A DNA stretch of 64,000 bases from Strigamia acuminata (taxonomy: Eukaryota; Arthropoda; Chilopoda; Geophilomorpha; Linotaeniidae). The stretch lies in contig CASHSZ010000030.1 in NCBI GenBank assembly GCA_949358305.1, positions 1 through 64,000 of the forward strand, written 5' to 3'. Position 1 is the first letter of the stretch; the number at the start of each line of letters is the position of its first letter. Under the pieces are notes generated by a model. That model was not told where the DNA came from. It saw nothing but the letters and a program-made list of their open reading frames with translations, and did no database searches. This document shows, one piece after another, positions 31,901 to 37,848 of this stretch. The translations under genes were made by a program, and so were the position numbers.

Positions 31901-33591
31901 CTTTAGTAGTGAAATGGAGCAGTTGGAGGACTAGAAATCTTTGTCTGTCTGACTTCTTTGAGATTGATTCCATTCCTGGGGCAGGATACGGAACAGAACC
32001 TTTCCTGAAAAGTAAAATTCAGTTTTTCACTTTTGTAGAAACTTAATAATTGTAATAGCATTGTTCAGAAAAATATTGAAAAAAAAATATATATATACCT
32101 GTGTATTCTAAAATTTAGCACAAAAATTAAACAAAGACTTTTTCTCCTTGTTCACACCAGATAAAACCAGACGTGGAAAAACGCTGTGACGAGAAATTCG
32201 AAAAATGGAGCCAAAAAACCAAAAATCTAATACGAGAAAGACTAAGCGTGACAATTGTCGGAATAGACTCGACGTCACGTCTCAACTTGATCCGCCAAAT
32301 GCCCAACACATACAACTTGCTAAAAAACAACACCAACACAATCGAGTTACAAGGCTTCGTTAAAGTGGCCGACAACACATTAGTTAACGTAATACCACTG
32401 CTAACAGGACTTTACGCCGAGGAATGTTGGAACGAAACATTGCAGTCACCATTTGACTACTTAAACATCATCTGGAAGAACTTCAGTGACAAAGGTTACC
32501 GAACATTTTACGCGGAAGACTATCCATACATTACAGGATTCAACTACAAAAAGCGAGGTTTCTACAAACAACCAACAGATTACTACATGAGACCGTTCCA
32601 CTTGGCAGTCGATGACTCAAATGTTAATAAGGTGGAGCCGAATTGCCACAATAACCGGCCGGAAGTAAACGTCACTCTGCAATGGTTGATGGATTTCTTA
32701 ACGACTTTTAAGACAAAGCCCACGTTTGCCTTTCTGTTCTTCTCACGCTTGACCCATGATGGTATTAACGATGGAAGCCAAGGCGATCATTTGTACCACG
32801 ATTTCCATCGAGAATACGGCAGAAGCCTTCTCGACCGCAACTCCATTCTGGTAACCTTCAGTGATCACAGAACCCGCTTCGGCGAAATCCGGAACACAAT
32901 TATAGGAAAGCTGGAAGAAAGGATGCCCTTTGTTTTCCTCACATTCCCTCCGTGGTTCCGGGAGAAATATCCCAAACTGTGGCGAAATCTTCGAGTCAAC
33001 CAGAACAGATTGACCACTTTCTTCGACTTGCACGAAACGCTCAGACAAATCCTCGGCTTTACGGGCGTAGACGTAGAAGCGGACGTCCGCAATCGGGCAT
33101 TAAGCCTCTTCTCGGAGATTCCCCCGGAACGAACTTGCGAGGATGCCACCATCTTGCCTCATTGGTGCACTTGCAACGAGAAGAAAGCGGTGGCGCTCAC
33201 CGATCCCCGAGTTCTAAATTCGGCGCAATTGATGGTCGCGGAAATCAATAAAGAGTTGTCCGGTCAGGAGAAATGTGCACGTTTGTCGGTGGACGAGATT
33301 CGGGATGCTCGAGCGAGCGGATTCAGAGAGGAAATCTTACGGTTTCAAAGCAGCGTGAATGATGTGATTGATCGCAAGGTGATATACGGCGACAAATTGC
33401 CAAGTGTGTGGGAATTTCTCGTGACAATTTTGGTGAAACCGAGCGGTGCAGTTTTCGAGGGCACGGTTACGTATTTTGAGGCTACGGACAAGTATGCGTT
33501 ATCCGGAGATGTCAGCAGAATTAACGTGTATGGAAATCAATCGCATTGTGTTACCGGTCCGCATTTGAAGAAATATTGTTACTGCATTTAG
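16923..33591 (+). CDS. DUF229 family type II membrane protein, copy B
   Basis: Paralog of copy A with the same four-exon structure: 16923-17060, 17322-17551, 17842-17962, 32161-33591; 639 residues, no internal stop. The signal anchor, Cys pattern and DUF229 core are retained. Key differences from A: the middle motif is THDG (the family-like form), but the SDHG metal motif reads SDHR, a Gly-to-Arg change next to the predicted metal-binding Asp-His pair. Intron 3 spans 17963-32160 because a hAT-type MITE and a 12.8-kb gypsy element lie in it. The splice sites themselves are intact, so splicing is possible but not proven. Poly(A) signal AATAAA at 33714. DUF229 proteins are alkaline-phosphatase-fold proteins of unknown substrate. 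Confidence 0.88.
18855..19932 (+). repeat. gypsy 5' LTR
   Basis: 1078 bp, TGTGGTGACC...GGATCGCCGCA. TATAAA lies at 18909-18914 and AATAAA at 18957-18962, suggesting a very short U3 and R and an unusually long U5 of about 900 bases in the RNA leader. Five hairpins lie at 19434-19647. The long minus-strand frame here is treated as a shadow. Confidence 0.95.
19393..19647 (+). repeat. Array of five hairpins with conserved loop in gypsy leader
   Basis: Stems (left/right arms): 19434-19442/19455-19463; 19468-19475/19489-19496; 19513-19522/19535-19544; 19566-19574/19587-19595; 19618-19626/19639-19647. Each has 8-10 pairs counting G-U, and each stem sequence is different. Every loop is a TCGAGYTTRCTC-like 12-mer (13 in the second, TTGAG in the fourth). 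A sixth hairpin at 19393-19419 has a 12-bp stem but only a 3-nt loop. The same array is at 31185-31398 in the 3' LTR. Confidence 0.9.
19935..19952 (+). other. gypsy primer-binding site, tRNA-Pro type
   Basis: TGGGGGCCCGTCCGGGAT lies two bases after the 5' LTR. It differs by one base from the complement of the conserved metazoan tRNA-Pro 3' end. A tRNA-Pro primer is the class also used by gammaretroviruses. Confidence 0.85.
20025..22916 (+). CDS. gag: gypsy Gag polyprotein
   Basis: 963 codons; ATG at 20025 about 70 bases after the primer site. Forms the particle and packages RNA. Residues about 125-330 are Glu/Lys/Gln-rich heptad-like coiled coil, then a Ser/Arg-rich and Pro/Gly-rich spacer (about 340-560, including PPGGG repeats). 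A helical segment at about 590-750 (WDHIKPALFDGEWEAGSTLL, WFYSKQFQNWNHFVEEFM) is typical of retrotransposon Gag. A single CCHC knuckle, CNICKKLGHWAKEC, sits at about 921. It is long for a gypsy Gag. It ends at TAA 22914-22916, four bases after a slippery heptamer, so a fraction of ribosomes should continue into pol. Confidence 0.92.
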   Translation: MATPMQIVKRQRGRPSTQKRAATVLPALEPEMLMEKIISEEITPVPDPKQLKDAENEVARALSASSASSNDQELPPLPLEEVENTLREMESESSHESPPRMTMLDALRNQARQDGAQITDDMTVEEIHRAMIRLHTDRAVSNLQFEMERKEAELQQQKAEVELQHMELNRQNEEFLAQKAREYRLKGEVEDLSKMNTRNELSIRSHQEARRQLELTKSKLEQKNKELIDLADHYQRNHNQLVRYAAELDTRAKTQRTRESKIAKREDEIFHSLDQPSTSGQVKSSGPAKRLQPESQNQINENEILRADLLRAQEELAEMKDRLQARNYTDQLVQPEMAAPTVPILTPETITISVVSELSSQSGLSSDDDQRSRRRHRSKRKRPSDSEERRADRNPLPGNRNPIFHNSDRLLGIVDDRNRQHETGIHVTRTIPLTQQQDSSKRSRRDTNPTREPPDGHESPPGGGQYRRNPPDGGNPDGHGDGPPGGGRRPPDDDGDPPDPPETPHFNTPSNSQSDSRSDSDVNAQQERDNRHRSHRRRHRGHSSRRNTHYYTAEEIDRLLADRRSSDRSDATADNADIALRQKIAQYTANNWTHDLVDERTIRWDHIKPALFDGEWEAGSTLLDEVLRISRLNGIACHTALKRVVPKALIDRAEKWFYSKQFQNWNHFVEEFMTEYGESSEDLLQMWDNLSQNKGESLRSYLRRTEDLLVTLPYTMGDAAIDRQFRRGLTDYSKNVLLSVRAPYPGGFAELAKFMRANQIRIDENYKAYLPADEKVAYAKRQQRRKELAKDTRFANTPLLQPPKRGDFLAETAKESKKGSDGKNPHPTPKAHLAEVTEMETASEPEKSDSEPESEAAAALLARNNAVARKFGPKMAPKNVTFGSPKTDALSRSKSPTPKKDEAKRSSSPSPKVAKSPATDPCNICKKLGHWAKECPDRKSSKDKIIEEFEKSMKSIGELLKNL
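22904..22945 (+). promoter_or_regulatory. -1 ribosomal frameshift signal between gag and pol
   Basis: In gag frame the heptamer A AAA AAC lies at 22904-22910, fitting X XXY YYZ. After a 9-nt spacer comes an 8-bp perfect stem, CGCATCCA (22920-22927) with TGGATGCG (22938-22945), and a 10-nt loop. Loop bases CGGT can pair with ACCG just downstream, allowing an H-type pseudoknot. The pol frame is exactly -1 and is open through the heptamer. The gag stop falls in the spacer. Confidence 0.88.
22937..26122 (+). CDS. pol: gypsy Pol: protease, RT, RNase H, integrase N-terminal part
   Basis: The open frame extends upstream past the frameshift site. The position given is a GTG codon, not a likely independent start; entry by -1 frameshifting from gag is expected. 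Rough residues from 22937: aspartic protease LDSGANRS (165); reverse transcriptase with FGLVNAPSTFQ and YLDDIIII (about 518); RNase H with HTDAS (about 666), ATELE and RTDHQALKWL; integrase zinc domain HGHPLSGHPG...CERCQAC (about 970-1015); start of the integrase core with VDLTGP, the first catalytic Asp (about 1041). The frame then stops at TGA 26120-26122 owing to a frameshift; the rest of integrase follows in the next frame. All visible catalytic motifs are intact up to there. Confidence 0.93.
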   Translation: MDATPTASENELTPSQILDEFLNTQIKLELENNLVFPKIDVSSLRLVLQNENITEEFFKEKVQQIKVDWESKIKDAVTLLDGKARPTPEIVERSGKIDLPGLDECIEKLMATTLVTNDLLDELPLDPPIEIKPPRRFKCKYADIPNSNDLPTIRLQTANGMITGMLDSGANRSFMAYSVVISLKLEDEIRPIGPDVRVTTASEDVVPEGTLLLSFAWTHGMLSHPFIILRNKYPIILLGCDFMNRLNIQPNPKTMSWNFVKSLKEDLPFVPQAILDRYQEFLDPPEEIMKRDFIKANHMKAGSATACQAKVADEENIVQRLVSDANLSMENNLMLEKVLKKHEKILSRRPGRTHLVRHEIKLDTKVPIRVPFKSVNPQKREIIRQICQDMLDNGYVEQATGDYGMRIVLVMRPDCDPRLCIDFRPLNAHTLYDPPQMPSIEEILRELGRFEWVTTIDLSKGYWQIEVHPNDRAKTAFWSPLGRLQFRVMPFGLVNAPSTFQKLIEKILGDAYRKFAWAYLDDIIIISKNFEEHMIHLEEILSKLENANLHVHPEKSKFGRKELTFLGYKLSVQGVSVDPKKVAAIKEMPAPSNLKELQRFLGMVNFFHRLLKNLAVMTEPLRPLLKKDVEFIWSEIHQEAFDQIKDALTNAETMAMPDLTEPFIVHTDASRKGLGAALMQMREIDDQNIEVPCVYASRSLQPAEINYSATELECLAVIWALRKFRHYLEFTTFIVRTDHQALKWLMQLDEPAGRLARWQMELMRYSFEIQYIKGPLNVLADALSRSPIDKPENPEDDGDNDELLSYCPSPQRKWKMGKFHELPVSTLEEKEDHEFVNYWTKIYDSSEESDDVIRAQISRKFQVPSSNVLIKAFVAKIVERLDCEPPTREDIIKAQKEDKVCQLMRNFLNCNQFPPDVTTRLQRKQYRKHATTFLIEDDLLMQFHPTMSDELGEDGRALKVFVPQTLKYKIIWLMHGHPLSGHPGIARTLYRARRIYTWKGMKSDITRFIRHCERCQACKPRTKGQIEAAQMGPYSPFDCLSVDLTGPKPRTRKNNTYFSHT
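26109..27383 (+). CDS. gypsy integrase C-terminal part (frameshifted from pol)
   Basis: Continues the integrase core in the +1 frame relative to pol: the homology resumes about 26109 (HILVILDVATHWPE), whereas the first ATG of this frame is a few codons later at 26124. It contains ISDNGPQF (second Asp) and HPQANPVERVNRD (catalytic Glu), then a C-terminal domain (VWRDSHVL, GPYVITKVLQGGSVEL, typical of the gypsy GPY/F module) and a charged tail. The core is therefore split between two frames by one extra or two missing bases in about 26095-26110, in ACACATATTTTAG. Either a recent inactivating indel, a sequencing error in this element with otherwise clean frames, or, less likely, a programmed +1 shift. 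Confidence 0.85.
   Translation, partial: LVILDVATHWPELYPMCNPTAGKVANCIYHLSMSMGFPRKIISDNGPQFRAQVFKKFCEKFKMVPTPTSTYHPQANPVERVNRDIKYLVAIYSSVHSKWDEYLREFAFSLRTTVTRGRDFSPAFLNFFRELRVPWDPRIPEGILVVDPKNPHLYVQKLEAVIAETYQHMMSHVLDLRRRVNLKKEGEKFSNFKLNDLVWRDSHVLSSAARGIAAGIADKRTGPYVITKVLQGGSVELRKLENNEIFPAVHSSELTPYFPSFDQEVWLEGEEVGQKTENIINTLDDDELKKIPVDNSSKPQMESDLVNNDVELRDSFKKLEIAKKINKKVFLEKKQKTSEIKDSSDSVSDDNGDGDLNTINPSPTKRYNLRTRKPRGKNNMCLLPSITSRSRDQPYDVRSNSSSHTQTNQTVRLDDVTNSDVTQT
27384..27593 (+). other. Intergenic leader before ORF3 with spliceable 5' UTR intron
   Basis: A good donor TT/GTAAGTAG (about 27508) and a pyrimidine-rich acceptor ending GGATTAG (about 27585) lie just before the ORF3 ATG at 27594. 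The acceptor could also serve a subgenomic RNA spliced from an upstream leader donor. Confidence 0.5.
27594..30431 (+). CDS. gypsy ORF3, unrecognised GC-rich accessory protein
   Basis: I do not recognise this protein. Two exons are inferred: 27594-27857 and 28212-30431. The donor CGG/GTAAAT, an acceptor TTTTTACAG and matching phase 0 make one frame of about 827 residues, which is open from the acceptor to the first apparent start at 28287. The N-terminal exon is Ala/Glu/Ser-rich and acidic. A compact Trp/Phe-rich region follows (LTFWAARHKFSKALNKRWG), then a long Ser/Arg-dipeptide domain (RSTSRSRSSRS, SVSRPTSRSRPR) suggestive of nuclear or RNA-binding localisation, a helical region (ECADLWRRFSSFPETAQTMY), a Pro-rich run, and a Trp-containing C-terminus. 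No signal peptide, membrane span or furin-like site is obvious, so it does not look like an envelope protein. It is markedly more GC-rich than gag-pol, which suggests acquisition from elsewhere. Confidence 0.7.
30590..30605 (+). other. gypsy polypurine tract
   Basis: AAAAGGGGGGGGAAG directly abuts the 3' LTR start at 30606, as required for plus-strand priming. Confidence 0.85.
30606..31683 (+). repeat. gypsy 3' LTR
   Basis: 1078 bp, a constant offset of 11,751 from the 5' LTR at every anchor checked, followed by target duplication CAAT. Confidence 0.95.
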
Positions 33592-34484
33592 TAAATCTAC
33601 TGTAGATGACTGCAAAATGTTTTATGATTGAGCTAACAATGCGTGCCGATGCCGACTTTGCGTGGCGTGGCTTAAAGTGGGCATTTTGATTTATTGAGTG
33701 AGATAAATGAAAGAATAAAGCAGAAAACTTACCTATATAATGTCGATGGAATTCATACACATCTAGTCTGGGGCATGCGCATCAGTAACAGGCTTTGAAA
33801 AGTTTGAGGAATTGTTATTTTTCCGGTTAATGCGAATTCAACGAAATATAATGGCTGCCAAATTTTGGCTTCACTATTTCGTTGCTAAACTTATTTAATC
33901 GCTCACGATTGTTTCATTATGGGAGATCTCCATCTAGATGCACAGCAATGGCCGCACTAAACTTGGTAGGCTATGACATCATAAGTTCGAAAGTTGTAAT
34001 GACGTCATCTTAAAAACTCGAGGTTTTTGCTGTTCATTTTGATTTGCACCTTGCACGATGTGTTGTCGTGAAATAAATTGAAGACTAAATATTTTGTATT
34101 ATTAGCGGTTTGTACGTAATGACTAGCACCAGTATTGTTTGCAGTAAAAGCCAAAATGGCACTCAACAGCCAAAACATAAATTATTTTCCTTTTTGTGGC
34201 CGCACGACAATGGTACATGCTTGGTTTATTACTCTAGCAAAGCCTATAGAAACTCCTCTTGTCGTTGGAGTGCTGCTATAGCAATTCGTAACAATGCTTT
34301 GAATATTTTGAAATTTTGTCCTATTGGGTGTTTTTTTTTTCCAAAATTATTTTAGTGATTTTTAACTTATTTTGAATACTATTTTTGTGTCTTCAGCCAG
34401 CCTTAAATTTTGGACTAAATTGACAGTGCTCTTCAACTTTGTAATTTTGCTGTGCGATAGCTACAATAGTTGTGTAAAAATATG
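33592..34484. other. 3' flank of gene B
   Basis: Contains AATAAA at 33714. Otherwise similar to 13723-15515 after gene A, minus the A-specific piece. No gene seen. Confidence 0.6.
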
Positions 34485-34502
34485 CATAGAGTAAAGAAAG
34501 TA

Positions 34503-34932
34503 CCGTATTACCCCGCCTATAGCTGCATGCCGTTGGGCATGGGTTCATCACAGTTTTGAAATCGCACGTAAAAAATCTATACCGGCATGCCGGTATAGAG
34601 CGAAACATGCCGGTTTAAGTGAAAAAATTGGTTTTTTGTTTTTTTTTGTTTAAAAGAGCCCAGATGATAAATTATGTTAAAATTTAGGCCTGAAATTTAA
34701 GTTTTCTTGATATTCTGAAGATTACTACTAAATTTTGTGGAACCTTTATAGAAATTTTGGCCAATTTCCTACATTTTGGACATCTAAATATGCGTTTTAA
34801 GCATGTTTTGGGCTCAAAATTAAAAAAAAATTCGTACTCACTTACACCGGCATGCCGTTAAAAAGGGGGTTTATCGGCATGCCGGTAATACTCGCACTAC
34901 ACCGGCATGTGGCAATAAGCGGGGTAATACGG
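34503..34932. mobile_element. TA-flanked MITE rich in CGGCATGCCG palindromes
   Basis: Perfect 14-bp inverted ends CCGTATTACCCCGC/GCGGGGTAATACGG flanked by TA on both sides (34501-34502, 34933-34934), as in Tc1/mariner MITEs. It carries six full or partial copies of ACCGGCATGCCGGT. It interrupts the inverted end of the larger element. Confidence 0.85.
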
Positions 34933-35109
34933 TAAGAGTCGGCACTCTCCCGTTTTTGGCGCAATCAGGCCACGCCTCCAATCGACACTAGCGCTCGTAG
35001 TGGTGGGGATGCTACCAACAGTTCCAGATCATGATACCCGAAATAATTGAAATAATTGAAATAATTTGACAATGGCACCTCTAAACTGCAATGGACATTA
35101 TTGTAGTAC

Positions 35110-35510
35110 CTACAACTCACTAGTTTTTTAATAAAAAATTATTAATTTTGACCAATATGGATCGAAAATCATTAATTTTGACCAATATGGATCGAAAATA
35201 ATTAATTTTGACCAATATGGATAAAAAATAATCAGTTTTTAATCAGAATAGAGCAAAAATCAGCAGTTTTTGATCAGAATTGAGCAAAAATCAGCAGTTT
35301 TTGACAAATTTTGATCAAAATTCATCAGTTTTTGACCAATTTTGATCAAAATTCATTAGTTTTTTACCAATTTTGAGCAAAAATCATTATTTAATAACCA
35401 ATTTGGTCCAAAATTCATCATTTTACAACCAATTTGGTTCAAAATTCATCATTTTACAACCAATTTGGTTCAAAATTCATCATTTTATAACCAAAACAAC
35501 TAAAATAAAT
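35110..35510. repeat. Minisatellite of about 30-bp units
   Basis: Successive blocks built on ATTAATTTTGACCAATATGG and ATCATTTTACAACCAATTTG, about 12 drifting copies, changing gradually from one end to the other. Confidence 0.8.
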
Positions 35511-35736
35511 TCATCAGACTTCGCTCCATTTTTAATGTAAATAATGCAAAATTACTCTGCTTGGATTCTGTTGTTGTACTTGTTTTAATTAAACATTACT
35601 CACTACCTATTTTAACCTATTCAAACTAATTTAACTACATGTGTAAACAGATGACATTAAAACTTGAGCTTATTATATTCACCTTTCAATGTATTTCTGT
35701 TCTGGAATGAAATATAAATTTTTTTTTAATAAATAT

Positions 35737-36334
35737 TGTTATGTGGATTCTGGGTCTCAAACAGATCTCCACACAACCGGTTTTCTTAGGTGAATGTGAG
35801 GAAAGAAAATAAGTGAAATCAGAATTTAGGTTTAATCTTAACTGGCCTTTTTATTAACCGGACAGTTGATAACTGTTCGATTTCTCATTCAATTTACAAA
35901 TGTGGCTATTAACCATTACACTTTATTTATCATTGAATTATTCATGGATGAACTGGCATTTACACTCATAAGTTTACAAGCTTTATTAACACTTTTCAAA
36001 CAACTGTGTAACGAATTGTATTTGATCAACACTAAAGGCAGTCGTCAGCCGGTCCCTGTATTGGGCGACATCAGACTCCTTGCAAAGTAATGTGAGTGAT
36101 CATACCTGCAAAGTAACTTAAGATTAAGTGAGCTGTCTTAATGTGGGTGGACACTTTTAGACGAAATCTCCTATAACCCCCGTTATCTAATTGATCGGTC
36201 TAGTCACATGGCGATGACGGTTTCCATTCGTCAGCGCCATCTATGACCGAAATATAGCAACATTAAACGAATTATATTTCAAATCGAGCGCTACGGATCG
36301 CCCGCCAATCGGGACGGTCCGTACGCGTGACAAT
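35737..36334. repeat. Possible copia-like solo LTR
   Basis: Starts TGTTATGTGG and ends CGTGACA, with ATAT on both sides (35733-35736, 36335-36338). Start resembles the copia LTR at 220. AT-rich flanks make the 4-bp duplication weak evidence. Confidence 0.3.
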
Positions 36335-36546
36335 ATATTAATAATAATATAAAATCTTAATTTATCTAATGAATATTTGGACATTTGCAGCTCCGATACA
36401 TTGCTAGCTAGTAGCTGAGCCACACGATCAGCATCCCAACTACACGAGGGCGCCACCATCGATATGACGTTTATGACGCAACAATGATTGCACAAACTAC
36501 AAAGGTTCCGACAAAGAGTGCCAGCTCTTTCTTTCTTTACTCTATG

Positions 36547-37848
36547 ACCATATGGCTTGACACAGCAGATCACAACTTACGTCACTCCAACACACTGACC
36601 AATGGTCTCGAGGTCAGCTCTGGAGTGGCACAGAGAAGATGATGAGAAAGTTGAGTTGTAGACACCAGCGAGAGCAGCCAAACAACATGCTATCCTGCCT
36701 GCACATTTCAAACTGCAGGAGCTTCAGGAATCTTTGCAACCATGAGTGACTAATGCATCTATACTCAAAACCACCACAACGTTGATCTATTTCACTGGTG
36801 TAGGGACACAAAAAAGTAACTCATAACACCAGAATTGTACTCGAACTCCAGACATTGTGATCGATTAACAACAGTTGTTTCATTGTCAAAGGAATAGAAC
36901 TACTTTTCCACGTAGTAGAACACAGCATACACAGTTAGGCGAAAACAGGCTGAAATAGATCAACGTTGTGGTGGTTTTGAGTATAACAGAATTAGGTATT
37001 TACGCAGGACAGCAAGTTCTCTGTTCAGAATGCGCTCACCTCGCCTTAACCGGGTGAAACAAAGCAAAACAAATCAAACTAAAACCTACACAGACAATAA
37101 ATTCAAAATTTCAATGCTATTCGAACTATTGATGCAGTAGTCATTCCTGGCCACGGAATCAACACAGGGATTCCTTAAGCGCCTGCAGTTTGTAAATGTG
37201 CTTGAAGCTCATCTGCAGAATGAGCGTTTTTGGTTGTATCCACCAGGTAGTGCAAAAACTCACTGAAATGTTGTGACAAATTGACATTTAAATGATGTTA
37301 TACAATCGCCTTCACATCACAGCGCAGTTCAAACACCGCTGTAAAATCAAATTAAAAATGTAATTAAACAAAATAAAAATTTAGTTTGGCTTCAAACGAA
37401 ATTTAAATTTTATTCACATCTCACCTTATAATATGGAAAAACAATACTTAAGCTTATTTATAATGGATGGAAGTTGTTGGGCAGAAATAACATTTAATGA
37501 TGACATTAACGTAATTAGATACAATTTTAGATGTTACAACTACAATAAATCGGATAAACGTTAGTATTTTTTTCCAAAAATATTTCAATTAACAGATATG
37601 CATTTGTAATTTTTCTTTTTCTTTTTTTTCACCTATTGAAACACAACAATACAAGTTATTTTTGTCTTGTCCTTTGGTTACACACATACACGTATATCAT
37701 TAAATTCAGGTACACTCCCAGCACTTGGAAAATAAATAAAATAAAACTACGAGAGAAAAAAAGAGACTTAGCTGCCACGAAATGGAAAACTGAAAAATGG
37801 AATGTTTCGACTAGAAAGTGTTTTTTTGTTTTTGTTTTTGTTTTTTTT
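36547..37848. other. Remainder of duplicated flank and cyclase 3' region
   Basis: 36547-37460 matches 15530-16400, including both arms of the 28-bp inverted repeat. 37460-37848 is AT-rich, probably cyclase 3' UTR on the minus strand. No other gene seen. Confidence 0.5.

Larger units (their letters stand above)
18191..31902. mobile_element. Foldback MITE in gene B intron 3, split by later insertions
   Basis: Left part 18191-18488 and right part about 31799-31902 match the intact element at 11655-12025 in gene A. The split point carries the hAT-type MITE. The oldest layer of the nest. Confidence 0.7.
34485..36546. mobile_element. Insertion unique to copy B flank, short inverted ends
   Basis: The A copy runs straight from TACAATAGTTGTGTA to CCATATGGCTTGAC; in B about 2.06 kb intervenes. 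Its ends, CATAGAGTAAAGAAAG (34485-34500) and the exact reverse complement (36531-36546), are followed by related inner blocks with GGCACTC. Target duplication unclear. It holds a nested TA-flanked MITE, a minisatellite and a possible solo LTR. No coding sequence recognised. Confidence 0.65.
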
